The notes under the pieces: generated by a model
The model's database searches: none
Told to the model about the DNA's origin: nothing
What the model saw: the letters and a program-made list of their open reading frames with translations, nothing else
Assembly (NCBI RefSeq): GCF_028453695.1
Contig: NC_135781.1
Coordinates: 27,651,640 to 27,715,639 of the forward strand
Length of the DNA stretch: 64,000 bases
Source of the DNA: Augochlora pura
Taxonomy: Eukaryota; Arthropoda; Insecta; Hymenoptera; Halictidae
Direction of reading: 5' to 3'
Part shown: positions 49,101-62,131 of the stretch, in pieces
Numbering within the stretch: the first letter of the stretch is position 1
How the letters are laid out: every line of letters begins with the position of its first letter
Made by a program: the position numbers and the translations under genes

Positions 49101-52100
49101 TAGGTCGTTCCGTGAAACCCGGAGTTGCAGAAAAATGTCTGTCGCCCGATATAAACCTATATCGCCGGCAGTTGCCTGTTACAAACCGTTTCGGAGCGAA
49201 CCCCGCAACGCATCGATGCGCAAGTATTGATTCGAAACCTAAATGTATCGCCGTTATCAAACCACGGCCACGGTCCGATAACGTAGGCAAGTGGTCATAA
49301 CGACTGTCCAGTATGTCGCGCCGTTCGCTGCAGGCGTGCAACATTCGCGAATTGATACATATTGCCAGCGATAAGTATGCGATCGCATCGTTCCCGCTGC
49401 TGTCGTATTATTCGCCCGAAAAGCGATAGGCGTACACTGCGGACCTTTATGCAGACGCAGATTTTCATTGGGGAGAGCGAGAGAAATTGATTCCTGCTCA
49501 CCCTCGAGAGAGGCGCTCTCCGCTGTGCCCCAAAACGGAGATAAACACGGCGGCTCGTCAAATTTTCGTCGAGCACTGTTTTTGTCCCATGTTCTCGCGA
49601 GCATAAAACGTCGCGAGCACGTTAAACTCGCGCGACAACGGGCGCGTTATTAAACGGACGACAACGACGACCGGGACGAATGTCTACGGGCTAAGAGCAC
49701 CCCGGTACGAACAAGTCCTATTGTAAAGTGTTTGGCAGAGGCTTGCAAGCTGCGAAGCAAACGCGGGTTTTCTCGTTTGCCACGGTTTCTATGGCGCTAC
49801 GATGCAAAACAAGACCCGGTCAAAACGCGAGCCGTTTCGGAGAGGGTTTTTGGGTCCGCCTCGGTCGCAGCTCGACCGAGCACGAGGCGGAAAATGTGGA
49901 TCTGTTCGAAGAAGAGCGTCGTCATTAAACCGCGGGCACGATTCTCTCCACGTGTGGTGTTGTGTAGAATTGTGGAGGGTCTACGGTGGATGAGAATTCG
50001 ATCGAATACACAGAGAGAGAGAGCTACTTACGAGATAGGGAACGAAGCAGCGGCCATCCGTGGAACGGAACGTTCCCCATTTTAAGAAGGAGAATGGAAA
50101 GAAGACAGAAAACATACATCACATGAGAATCGGTACTCTGGATGGTAACCGAAGGGTGTTCTCTCTATCTTTTTTTTTTTTTCGCCAGTTCATACTTACT
50201 CCAACTGGGCTCTGCATCCCAACGGTAACACACGCCGAAAAGTAGGCATGAAACAAAAGAAAATGAGACAGGAGTTAATGAGTTTCGACGAGCCGGGCTT
50301 CCAGAGAACACGCCGACGAAGGAGAGGATATCCGTTTCTCGTCGGGATAAGACGTGTGTTGTCACGAAGCGCTACGTGTGAACGCCTATGTGACCATCAT
50401 CCTTGGCCGTCAATTTTGATCGTTCGCGGTGTTGTTCGCTCCTCTGGAGCCGAGGAAAAGAAGAGTCGTACGGACGCTTCGAACCGGATGCTATCGAGTT
50501 TCTCGCTTTGTAACGCGGCGAAAAGGAAAATCGGAGTGATTCGAAGTAAAATAGAGGAACAGAATGATGCAGAGTGAGAGAGAGAGAGAGAGAATGAGAG
50601 AGAGAGAGAGAGCTAAGAGACAAAGTTAGAGTACGAGAAACAGACAGAGAAATAGAGAGAGAGTGTGTGTGTGTGAGAGAGAGAGATGCAGATAGTTAGA
50701 CAGACAGACAGACAGACAAAGAGGCAGAGAAAGAAACGTAGAGACAAAGAAACCGATAGATCGATGGATAGAGCGACACGAGGCGTAGAGAAGCTCGAGA
50801 GAACAAAGGAAAATACGCTTCCGAATGGAGCGAGCTGATCCGCTCGCATCATCTCCTAAAGTTTGCGCACGAGAGAGTAATAGCTTCCGGTCTGTATGTT
50901 GATTATACTTTAGATCTTTAATTTACCCGAATCGATATCGTTGAAACACGCACATCTTACCTGGTGGTATAATACTCGAAGAAAGCGACCAGTATTTCCA
51001 AAGACCTCGTGACAGCAGCCCACATGGTTCGTTTTACGGGAGTTCAAGAATTGTCTCTGTTTAGCCTTGACTAGCGCGTGAACGAGTTCACATTCCCGAT
51101 CCGCGCTATTTCCCCAGGTTCACCGGACTCCTGTCAGTTCGCTTGCACGCGCGTTTCGAGCACGAACACGGTCTGAACAGTAGCGGATTCATGCAATTTC
51201 AATGACCAGGGGTAGGGTACGGCGCGGTCTAGGTGAAGCTAAGGGGGTGTGAGAAATTGTTGTCTCGCTGTCTCGGGGACTTGCTTGGTGGATGGATGGA
51301 CGGTTGGTCGTTCGGTCGGTCGGTCGGTCGGTCGGTCGGTCGGTCGAAAGAAGGGTGTTGTTGGATCGATCTCAGCTACACTCGCCGGTACTAGCACCGC
51401 CGCCTCCACCACTGCTGCACCTCGGGGTATCAGCACATTTTCAGTGGTTCCTATCCAGCACGACTCGGGGGCCAGTTTGGGGAATCGCGACCGAATCGAA
51501 ACGGTTTAGAGCAAGGAAGAGCGACGACTCGTGAAGGGTCGATCTAGGCCCCGTGGAATCGCCTATAGTCGAAAAATGAACGACAGATCCGAAATCGAGT
51601 CAGGGACGCATTGGGTCGCGCACGTGGCAACGACGTTCGCGAAGGTCGATAGACACGGCGCGCGCATCCCGCTGGACACGCGAACCCTTCCTCCGAATCG
51701 TCCTATCAACAGAGATACCAAGCGAGTCGCCGAAACGATTCCGCCTTCGGCCTTTTTTTTTTTTATTAAAAATATCAATTTTACGCCTGTTCAGGTTCGA
51801 ATTCGAATAACGATATTGAATAACCCCTCCCTCCTTTCGCGATTGTCCAGCAAAGCTTGCCCCAAAGGAACTCGCGAGCCTCCACAACGAAACGACGTAC
51901 GAATACTGGCGTCGGCTTCGACTTTGCGCCAGTAAAAAGTGAAAAGTTCTCGGGCCAAAGGAAATTACGTACCTATCGCGGGGACGATCGATCGGAACGC
52001 ACGCGCACGACACAAGGAACGAGTTCCTGGCCGTGGAGCAGCTCGGTCAATGCCGAAGAACGTCTAAGCAACAGGTTCTTGGTCGGGGTACGCGAGCGGC

Positions 52101-55100
52101 ATAACTTCCACGAAAACTCATAAAATCCTACTTTGTTTTAGGCCGGGATTTACATTAGGATTTTCGGGGTTCAGACTTCGTTACCGGGCTATTGTGTTTT
52201 CGGCCCCGGCGAATCGATGCGTACGACGCGCGGTGAGTGCCACGGTTCATAGGTCACGGGAAACCGAAGATTCTTCGCCGTGAAAAAAAGTGTACCGACC
52301 AAAGCAACACATCTCTACAGCTTCACGAACGCGTCGTCGATATTCCAATGCTCTCCACTGCACTCGCAGGGGTTGTTATTCCATGCCACCCCCTACGATT
52401 TTCATAAAATTTGCATAGAACGCGCGGCCCGGGCAGATGTTCGACGCTGGTTCCACCTTAGTGGCCGTCGTGCGTACACTCCAGGTGAGAATAGCTCCCC
52501 GTTTCACAACGTAACGTCTCGTAAATCATTTTCACACCTTCGAAACGAGCAATGGCCGCTAAAATATCGCACCAATCGAACGTATTAATCGTCTTTACGA
52601 ACGCGTTTGGCAGGTTTATGAAGATTCCTGGGGACATTGCCAGTTTCGAGCAATCTCCATCTTCGATCGAGGCTTCAATGAAGGACCTTGAAGCCCACGA
52701 ACGTCGTCGATACCAAACGAGCAGCTCACCAGAGAATAGAATGCATACGCATAATTCACTTCTGTTTTTCTCTCGTATTTACGTTCGAGAGCGTTCTCGA
52801 ACAAAGCGAACTACCGATCAAAAGAGGACGCGTATCACGTTAATCGCGACACGGCACTCAGTCCCCAAGCCACCTGTTACTCTCGCGTACCCTGTGTGCG
52901 CATCGCATAGTTGCACCGGACGCTAACGATCGTCGGCGTTCCACGCATTATGGCTTTTCTCTGGCGGTGTCCTACCTCTTCTCCAAAGGGGTGCTCGCAT
53001 GAGAGACAAGAAGGGAGAAGAGTCGGGGATGGGAAAGCCGATCGGCGAAGAATAGACTGCGGATGTTTACGCGAACGGCGATGCTCGCCATGGGAAACTG
53101 AAGAAACTGATGTCCGATAGAAAGATTGCGATGATTTTGAAATACACAATGATATCTGCACAGGCTCGCTGAACGCGAGCGATCCGAAACGTTGGAAGAC
53201 TGGAAGGCGAAGCGTTTGTGAAGTTCGTTTACGAAAATCGTTTGCGGAGATAGTTCGCGGAGATAGATCTCGGAGATCGCTTGCGAAGATCGTTTACGGG
53301 ATTCGTTTACGGGAATCGTGTAAGGAAATTGTTTACAGTGGTCATTTAAGAAAATAGCTTCGATCGGGCAGAGTGAAAACGAGGATGAGACGAAACGCAC
53401 CGCGTCCTGTTGCGTTGTAATCCGCGGGAGGAGTTGGGTTCGCAGGTAACCGCAACCGTTCCACGTAAGCGACTGAAGTTTCGATGGAAAAAGCAGGAGG
53501 TGTTGCATACACATCGGTGCTTTCGATACATTGGCGCCACCTCGTCGCCCGACAAAGGAGTTCTCGGCACCATAGCACAGCAGGCTCTCCTACGCACCGG
53601 GCAACCACCCCCTACCTCGCGGCGCCCTCGACCCGGCCACATCCCCCGACTTCGCGTCCAGCCCTTACACCCGCTCCATCATCGTTTCCCTTGTGCACCG
53701 ACTTCTCGGCCGTCTTCTCTCCCTACCGACCCTCTCACGACCGACCGTGGTATTTCTTGTTCCGCTCCGTAGAAGCACACCCACCCTTTGCGCCCTCTTC
53801 GATCGGTTATTGGTTATCGGTTTTCGCGAAAATCTTTGCCTTATCGCGAATCGAACTCCTTATCCTCGGCGACTCTTCATCCCGAACGGATTATCGGATT
53901 ACGCTTTATACCGGTGCTTGTCCCGGCGATCGATATCAAGCTGGTCTCTGCGTTTGTACCCCGTGTGCACGAGAGATCGCGAGCAAGGGGTAGTTACCGT
54001 TTCGACGGCGCCGTCGTTTAATCGAACGAGGTCAGACTGGACCCTCTCCGTGTACGCAATAGGCCGCGTGCCGCGATCAAGGTAGAACGTGGCAGAGGTA
54101 GAGGCGAATTCTCTCACCGAATTGCTTAGCCACAGACTCTGCTGGTCTCGTTTTTCTCAACGCGATCTTCTAAAGAGCCCGAGGGCACCGAGCGGGATAC
54201 GAACTGGGCCATCGACGCCGCCCGGTGTCCTTTTAATTACTCGTATCTTCTTCGCCAGTACTGTGGGAAACACGAGAGAGGGCGAAAGAGAGAACAGGAG
54301 AAAAAAAAAATGGAAAAATATAAGGGTTGGGAAACGGGTATACGCGAGGCCGCGCAGGCGCGACACGCGTCACCCGACAAGACGGGCCGACCGTCGACCA
54401 ACTGACAAGCAGACAAGCACGTCTCGATTCGGGCTTTTATCGACGGTGTAGCCGCGAACGAGTCCTTTGTCTCTTTCTTCCTCGGGATCGCGAGGCCTTG
54501 ATTAAAAATGTCGACTCTGCTCGTCGCGGTTTTCTAAAGGTACGCCCCATCTGTCGTTTCCAGTTAGAGTTTTTTCAAAGCGCGCGAGAGGGAGTCGCGT
54601 CTCTCTCCTCTCTTTGAAAACCGGCGCGGACCTAACGCGTCGGCCGCCTACGTATATCGGAATCTCTCTTGGCGGTCAACGAGGTACTCTGTCGGGTTCT
54701 CCGGATAAACGACAGCCTGACGGATCTTTCCACCCACGGTGGTTATCCGCCGGTTATCGAATCCGCTCGAGCGAGCGTATTAACGGCCTGACGCCGATTA
54801 ATAGAAACTTTCGTCGACGAATTTTTCATTTCTCCGGGGGCCGAGTTTCCGCCCGTCTCTCTCGCTCTCGCACACATACTCTCTCTCTCCCTCTCTCTCT
54901 CTCTCTCTCATTTTCTTCCTCTCTCCCTTCCCTGGTTCATCCCCCCCTCATACATCTTTCCAACGGAAATAACTGGAGTTAGCTACCACTAAATACACTA
55001 CCATTCTACGACTACGGGCCGCGATTACACGGTTCAACGGAACAAAATTCTACGCGCTTGCATTTGTCAACGAAAGCTCTATATATGCATGAGTGTCATT

Positions 55101-58100
55101 CAAAACGAGATGAAGATCGGTCGTACGATTTTAATCGAGGATCGAAGCTTCCCCAATCTAATAGGCTGGAGAACAGATCAATCTCCGGAACGCGGGATCG
55201 CTCGTGACACGTTTCTTTCTGTCTTCTTCTGCCGGATCGAATCCGCGAGAGACCGGGAATCGAACAGCTTTCCGATTCCTCGTCCATTCTCAGCCGTGGA
55301 TCGATAAGAAGACGCGCGCGCGATCCGAGCGCGTCCGATCGAAAGAAACGGGCCGCGACAAGATCAATGCGTGAGGGATGATGGGTGCAGGGTCGCAAAA
55401 GGGACGCATGGGTCGCAGGGCCAGAGAGCGGGGCTGGGAGGCTTGAGGAGGGGGGTGGGGGCAAGCGATCGAACGAGTCGGACTTTTTGCGAACCGGATA
55501 TGCGAGAGACTGTCTACGAATGACGATGATACGCAAATTCGTCGGCAGAAGCATAGTAACCAAGCCAAGCAATCAATTAGTGCGCGCTACGTGCCGGTGC
55601 CTGCGAGCACCCTCTTTACTTCGTATCGCGTCGAATCGATTACGTGCTCGTGACCAACGACCGGGTTAATTTACTCACAGACTCTGCGACAAGAACCGCG
55701 ACAGTGCCAACTTGCTGATTCGATTATTTTTCAGGCCATCCAACATTGCAGAGGCTGCGATTTCCATATTCGATCGTGTTCTCCTCTAGAACCGAGCTAA
55801 ACAGATACGAGGAGCGAATCGTGCGAGCCTGCGTTCGATCCGATGGATCGAGAGACGAGTCCTGTCGCGGTTGGACTGCTATTCCCGAGTCGTTCGATCG
55901 AACCCGCGTCCTCTGCTACAATTCCAATTCCTTTAATCGATGTATCGTGCGTCGAGCGACTCTCCGACTACCGTTCTCTCTCGTTGCGATACGAATTTCT
56001 CTGTCCCTCTGTTTCTTCGAATCGGTTCACCGAGTCGCGAACCAGCAGCCTTTTCGTCTCTCTCTCTCTCTTATTCGTTTATGTGATTTCGATGAGTCGT
56101 ATCACCGCTAACGCATTCGTCGACAGGTTGTATCGCATGATTCGCTCTTGTCCCTCGTGTTTCCTGGCAAGGCTCGCCAAGGATCGACCAAGGAATCGTT
56201 GCTCCTACAACCGGTGATATCTCGTTGTTCCGTTCGTTTCCTCTCGTGCTGCACACTCGGCCACCGACTCGCAACGAGAGACGCTCGAATCGTTAATAAG
56301 TTCGATGCTCTTGCGCGTACAAACAGGTAATTCACCCGCTCTGTTCCGCTTCTCTTCTTTCGCGAGACCCCCCCTCCTTCCTCCTCGTGGATTTCTTTCT
56401 CTCTTTCTATCCCTTCCACCCGCACCGCGTCTTCGTCTTCGTTTCTCCTCGCGAGAACGGAGAAACGCTTCGAATTAATCCGGCCGGTCGATGCGAACGA
56501 TAGTAGCGTTCCACCGGGTTCTCGATCCTTTTCAGCTGAAATCCAATTTCATCTCTGATCTTTCGTCTCTCGTTCTCCGATATTTCGTCTCTCTATCTCT
56601 TTATCTCTCCCTCCTTCTCTCTCTCTCTCTCACTCTCTCCCTTTCTATATGTATATATATTTATCTCTCTCCCTCTTTTTCTCTCGACGAGACGCGTGAG
56701 ACTATCTGGCGTCCCTCGAGATGCTTCTCTCTTCCACTCGAAGAAAATCGATAGAAAAATAACGTTGGTAGTAGTTTCAACAACGGGATTCTATACGTGG
56801 GGAAAATCGATGGATCAACGGTAACAATGTGCCTTCTGTTTCGCAAACGTTAGCACGCCGAGTGCGTGATCACCGTGCATGTTCGTTGTTCTAAAGAAGA
56901 AGCTTGCGTTCGTTGAAAGAAATCGAATTCTCGGATCTCTCGGACGCGACGCGACGACGTTTAGCCTCTTTTTCCTCGGTCTGCCTTTCTGTCCTCTTCT
57001 CTCGCTCGCCCGCCCTCTCTCCTCTCTCCTCTCTCTCTCTCCTTTCCGCACCGAAGACGAACTATATATTTAAGCTTGAAAGCGTTTTCGAACGTCAAGA
57101 ATGCTCGCCGTGCTCCGTCCCCGAAAACATGAAACTCATCGGAGCGAGCGTGGGAATTTGCGCGTCTCTCCTGCCCTCTTGTCCACCTTCGATCCCCCGG
57201 TTACTCTTCCTTCTGCGCTCGAATACACGCTCGAATTCACGCCTGAATTCACGCTCGAATTCGCGATCGCTGTCTCGTGAATCAAAGGGGGAACGGCGGT
57301 GCGTCGATCGCGCAAGGATCGCGGACCGTCGAGCCAAGTCGTGCCGAACAATAGGAGGAAATATCGGTAGTAGTAGTGTTGTAGAGCAATGCGCGAGGCG
57401 AGGGTGAACCGGATGCACGCGTGCGAGCCAGCGAGAAACCGGAGGCGCGAGGAAAGAAAAACCGGAGACACAGAAAAGATCGTTCGTGTCTTCGATCGAT
57501 GGGGAAACGGTCTGCTCGGGACGCAGCTGGCGAGCCCGAATCGTTTACCTATGCCGAAGATACGGAATATCTTTTCCGGAGTTACGACGCTGCGGCAGTC
57601 TTTCGGTCGCGGAAAAGGCTGTTGACAACAATCGAACGATTCGAACGATTTCGGGTTGCTGTTCGAACGATGGCTATCTCCGAGTGGAGGATCGATGGGG
57701 AATTTACTTGTCGTGTGTGAGATTCGCGATACGAATCGACGGTCGACGGTCGACGACGACGGTCGTCGGTTACGCGGCTGTGGACGCGCGATCACCCATT
57801 TTTTCTCTCTCGCCTGCGAAAGCAAAACGACCACGCGACCGATGCGATGCCGCGAGAACCAGAACAAAGTGGTCGAAGAGAACGCAGAGCCGGTGCGAAC
57901 GAGCGCAATGGGTTCTCTTGTCCAACCGAACGAAAACGGACGAACGGACGATCCAACGAACCAACGAACGAACCGTTTGCTAACCGCGAACTATCGCTCT
58001 TCGCCGTGGTGTGACCTACTCGCGTACTGTACTCAGCTGCTTCCAACCCCCAGAATTCACCGCTACCCCTGCGTACCAGCCCCCACCCTACGGCCGCTCG

Positions 58101-58669
58101 ACTTCTCCTACGCCTCCTCTTCCCCCTGATGCTTTTACCCTCGCTCCTACCTAGCCGTAACTGGTCCTAACCATCCTGTTCCATCCCCGTGCCATGCTGC
58201 GCCGCTCCGCGCCGCTCACTCCACTCCGCTCCATTCCGCTCCACTCGGCGGAGCCTTCTCTTCCCGTACCTCGGCAGAGAATACCTTTCGACCCCCCTCC
58301 TGCTCCTGCTCCTGCTACGAGCTACAACCAAGACATCTATTCCCCTCCCTTTTCGACCCCGTCCACCACCACCTTTCGCTACCTACCACCACCATCGGCT
58401 ACCTCCACCACCTTTCTCTCTACCACCTCTGCCACCCCCACTGCTAACAGCCACAGTCACCGCTACCACCGCCACCTCCACCACCACCACCACCATCACC
58501 TCCATCGTCAGCGTCCTCTTGTCCAGCTATCCTTTGCCGACCAATTCAACATTACAACCACCGTACGCCCTTGTCCTCCTCTCGATATCCACCATTTTCC
58601 GCTTTTCCTCATTCCCGTTTCCCCCTTTCGTTCTGCTTCGTAGACCCTGCTTTTTTCCCTCCCTCTTAG

Positions 58670-58707
<38 letters not shown>

Positions 58708-61700
58708 ACTCACTCCTTCTCTTTCTCTCTCCATCTCTTGCTTTTTCCGCGTCCGTCTCCGTCGTTGCCTCGTTTTAGCCCTCTATTCCTACTCGTCGCC
58801 TTGTTCTCGGTATCTTCAATATTCCACATCCTGTATCCTTCGCTTTCTTTCTTTAACACAGGCTCTTTTATTCGACCCCCGCCTTTTCACCTTACGTCCC
58901 CTCCGAATTATCCGGACTAACGATATACAGTGGCGCGCAAAAGTCTACGGACGAACAGACTTTTTCTTCGCCGTTGTGGAAGCATAACATTTTTAACCGA
59001 GATAAATGGTAAACAACTTGTTTGTCCGGCATTGTTCTGCCCCACGCATCCTTGAGTTCGGCCGAATTCTTTTGGACGTTGCTTTTCCGAAAAGTCACGG
59101 TCCCGAAAGTTTTGTACGGAACTGTATGCATGTATGCATCGTATACTAACCACCGCGCGGTAATAGCTTTCAGTTTTTCCTCGCGGCGAATTAATCGGCT
59201 TGGCTCCGACGTTCTCTCCCCCCGATTATTGGTTATCAGCGGGGGTCATCTGTCAAATAGTCTATCAACAGACCAGTCTTTTTTGCTCCGTTCCTCGATC
59301 GTGCATGATACGTCCGGTTGTCGTTCGGCCTAAGCGTAATGGACGCCAGCGATCCTAATGGTCTACACCTACAATTCTCGTGCTCGAGGCGCAACAAAAT
59401 CGATTTCACGCTGTGTATTCCGCTGTCGGGAAAGTTTAAACCTTTTGGAGCTCTTTGACCGGAAGCTGCGAAAGTTACACGTCCGGAGAACAATAGCGAA
59501 GAGCCGTCCATCAAGCTGCCGCTGGAACTATCGGATCTGTTAAATCGGCCGGTTTCAAATGCTTTCTTTCGGCATTGATCCTTTAGAGAGAGAGCTTAAC
59601 CCTTAACCGGATTATGCCGGCAGTGGCGGCCCCACGATTTATTTATTTATTTTATTTAGACGAAGGTCATCACTTTCGCACATGAAAAAAAATATATACA
59701 TACTAGGTTAAGGGTGATTAATAAATTACGTGAATGTTACGGAAACATCAGGAAAATTATAATATGTCTAAATGAGCAGTTAATGGGTAAAAAAACCAAT
59801 GGCAGGATATGTACTATTAAACATTCCGGAATGTACGTTTAGAGCTAGTACGGCGTCCATATTGAATTCTCAGTCATCATTAATATACTATGTTAATGTA
59901 ATTATGTAGAAATTAATTCAATTCTCTATTATCCCATCAACTTCGTAGTGTTATAATGTGTATATTTACTTGCACTTACTAATTTGGAAATATGCAATAT
60001 TTACTGAAACAATAATTCAGAGTAATTGGCAGTCTTGTTGAGGATTAACCCTCCGAACGAGCCTTTTAAGAATCAACGACTACCTTCGAGTTTTAATATT
60101 CTGTAATTCCAACTATACTATATTTTTTCCCTTTTAAAAATAAGTATTTTCACCCCGGAGATACTCGATTCTTCTGTCTTCTAAAGCAGACGAAACCAAT
60201 CCCTCCTATCCTTGTACTCTCAATCGAGTTATCCTCGCTTTAAACTATTTTACAACTGCCACGAAGCAAACACGATCAGCCGCGTGTCCGAACGAACAAC
60301 CGAACGACCGATCGAAGCGAATACCGTAAAATCAGCCAGGTATAGTGTACAACGTAACAAGTGGCATCTGTTGCGTGTCGTCGATTTAAGTACTACGAAA
60401 CACTCGACTACTTGGCACTCTTCCAATTGGCACCTTGTCGGGAACAACGGAAGTACGGGAGCGCACCAGCTTCGCAGTTTTTTGAGACACGCAATATTTC
60501 CGCGCGAATCGCGTGTCAGATGCGCTGCCCTTTGCTCCCTTAGAAAGAACGACTTTCGAGCTCTGTGAAACCGGGGAACCCGACGTTCGTTGGAGTCGTC
60601 GCTGACCAACATTCGGTCCGAGATCGCGGTCCTCCGCTACGGAAGAGCGCGTATCGATCCGAGCGAAGTCAAACGACGTTTTCCATTTCTCGAGAGGACG
60701 GACGACCCTCGACGAGTCATCCGAGATCGTTTATCTCCGTTACATCCCCCAATTGGCCGGCTATTTTTCCGTTGACGCGCTCCTCGAAAACAGAAACGTC
60801 CGAGACGGATAAGGGGGGGAAAAAAGTAAAAGAGAGAAAGAGAGAAAGAGAAGGACGCCCTTTCGAGCGGTTCCGCGACGTTCCAGGTTGTCGTTAGATG
60901 ATAACAGGGAAGTAATTACCGGCAATTACGAGGCAGCCGTCCATTGTGCCTTTCGACGACACGCGACCGCGTTTCGCGACCCTCCCGTCACACCGGCGGA
61001 ATCGAGAACGTCGCCGACCAATTTTCCAACTGGAAACGCTGCGCCACGTCGCGTTGTGGCCGCTTACGTAATTGCGCTTATTATTTTTGCGTGAAATTTC
61101 CTCGACCCCGTTGCCACTTCGATCGATAATACTCGCAACCCGTGGCAAGCAAGCGACGAGTTACGGACAAATTTACCGACTCGACACGACTCGACTCAAC
61201 TAGACGTGACGGTTAGGCTCTTCCACCCCCTTGTCCACCAACGGGCCACCATCGAGCCACCATCGGGATACTATCGGACCACGCGATTCGAGAGGGTAGC
61301 GGCGGGTTATAGAGACTAGGTTCTGAAACGGTCTCGTAATTAACTGTTTCAAACTGTTGTTTATCGGTCCCCCATATCGGTTTCAAAGTTGTCATAAAAT
61401 GGTTACTGTCGTAGATCATTCACAGTCTTATCGATCGCTATATTTTCATTTATAATGGAAATGATATCGTCACTTTTATCGCTTGCGTAAATACATATTG
61501 TAAACTGTTATCTTATCTCGTAAACTGCACCGCAGCGCTTTACTTATGCTATAAATATTGTTTAAGTTTCAGCAAATAAATGAATCGGATTTACAGAAGA
61601 ATTTCAGACTATTTGCATATTATCTACATTTTATTAAAATTATCAGAGAGAAGATATTTTCAACAGACCTATGTTTTCTGCATAATAACCATAAAAATCT

Positions 61701-62131
61701 CGAGAACTGAAACTGATATAACTCCGGATCGGTATACACGTATGTATAACAGTTATGACATTAATTCGGTCCTTGGAACTGTTTGAAGGTCTGAAACCGA
61801 TATCACGATTGCTTTCAATCTCTGCGAGAGACACGTGGACTGACGGCGATGCTCGCGAGAAGCTCGATTCATGTTCTATTGCTTACCCGAACACCTTCGT
61901 GCTAATTAGCGGGGTCGTCAGAGTCAAGAAACCGTTCTTTCGGTCCGTCAACGCGCCGTGCCGCTCGTCCGAAAAATCATCCCCGTTCACGGCCACGAAG
62001 TCATCGTTTCTCTGTTTCAACTTTCTCGTGCGGAGATAGAGCCAGGCTGCCAGGCCGAGGAACACGAGCACCACCAGGCCTCCGACCGTCCCGAAGATCG
62101 CTGTCAACATCACCCCCGTCGTCTCCGCCAT
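43128..62131 (-). CDS. Syt7: Synaptotagmin 7
   Basis: Nine coding exons: 62131-61887, 47686-47335, 45664-45614, 45562-45422, 45276-45129, 45042-44933, 44003-43835, 43772-43560, 43228-43128. They sum to 1530 nt, or 509 residues. Syt7 is a slow, high-affinity calcium sensor for vesicle exocytosis and lysosome fusion. A membrane segment (8-33) followed by RTRKLKQR gives the usual N-out orientation. Residues 82-199 are a Gly/Ser/Ala-rich linker encoded by one exon. C2A (about 235-355) has KDLPAKDLSGTSDPYV and FDYDRFSRDDSIGE. C2B (about 370-505) has AKDINGKSDPYVKVW and MDFDNIGRNELIGRIQLAG. The end, HWQDMITKP...QWHRLKPE, is the Syt7 signature. The last C2B acidic position is Glu where vertebrate Syt7 has Asp. 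C2 exons are certain. Exons 1-3 rest on phase agreement (2, 0, 0) and splice motifs; the linker donor GTTTGT at 47334 is the least sure. Confidence 0.88.
44048..44090. repeat. Short tandem repeat, about 10-bp unit
   Basis: Four to five copies of a GGCGGTCA-like unit in the Syt7 intron between the C2A and C2B exons. Confidence 0.6.
45665..47334. other. Syt7 intron 2
   Basis: No accepted exon. A 218-nt open segment (46060-45843, minus) has a good acceptor and a GTAAGT donor but exits in the wrong phase for exon 3. Several AT-rich stretches and a 10-bp CTAGAAA-type tandem repeat at 47287-47330 are present. Confidence 0.5.
48915..48997. repeat. 83-nt inverted repeat resembling a microRNA precursor
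   Basis: Arms 48915-48946 and 48966-48997 are 32 nt and match at 25 of 32 positions when one is reverse-complemented, with one central internal loop of about five positions. The terminal loop is 19 nt. The outer 16 positions of the stem have a single difference. It lies inside Syt7 intron 1. Strand of any transcript is unknown. Confidence 0.45.
50575..50720. repeat. (GA)n and (GACA)n compound microsatellite
   Basis: GA runs interrupted by short TG runs, ending in a GACA tetranucleotide stretch. Confidence 0.85.
51303..51346. repeat. (GGTC)n tetranucleotide array
   Basis: About nine nearly perfect tandem copies. Confidence 0.85.
56580..56700. repeat. (CT)n-rich tract
   Basis: CT dinucleotide run with TATATA interruption. 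Confidence 0.75.
58030..58900. repeat. Long pyrimidine-rich domain
   Basis: About 870 bp rich in C and T on the plus strand, including CCA/CCT triplet runs (58420-58505) and a (CT)n core at 58670-58705. It creates long open frames of Pro/Ser/Leu/Thr on both strands that I reject as coding. Confidence 0.6.
58928..59124. mobile_element. Tc1/mariner-type mini-transposon (MITE)
   Basis: 197 bp bounded by TA on both sides. The left end begins CAGTGGCGCGCAAAAGTCTA and the right end, read inward on the other strand, begins CAGTTCCGTACAAAACTTTC; these align as imperfect terminal inverted repeats. A CAGT start, an AAAAGT/AAAACT block and TA target sites are typical of Tc1-like ends. No transposase remains, so it would be a non-autonomous or internally deleted copy. 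Confidence 0.5.

Larger units (their letters stand above)
47687..61886. other. Syt7 intron 1 (about 14 kb)
   Basis: No coding exon could be supported on either strand. Contents noted: inverted repeat 48915-48997; simple repeats at 50575-50720 (GA, GACA), 51303-51346 (GGTC), 53218-53345 (GATCGTTTACG-like, degenerate), 54870-54915 (CT), 56580-56700 (CT), 57222-57270 (12 bp, CGAATTCACGCT-like); a pyrimidine-rich domain at about 58030-58900; and a small TA-flanked transposon at 58928-59124. 59640-60120 is strongly AT-rich. Confidence 0.45.

Noticed and set aside
57136..57867. 243-codon open frame on the minus strand in Syt7 intron 1
   Set aside because: Arg/Ser-rich composition-driven peptide with no domain, and other frames in the same place are also open.
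58189..58920. 243-codon Pro/Ser/Thr/Leu-rich open frame on the plus strand
   Set aside because: It follows entirely from the pyrimidine-rich DNA; the peptide is low complexity, overlapping frames are equally open, and no splice or start context supports it.
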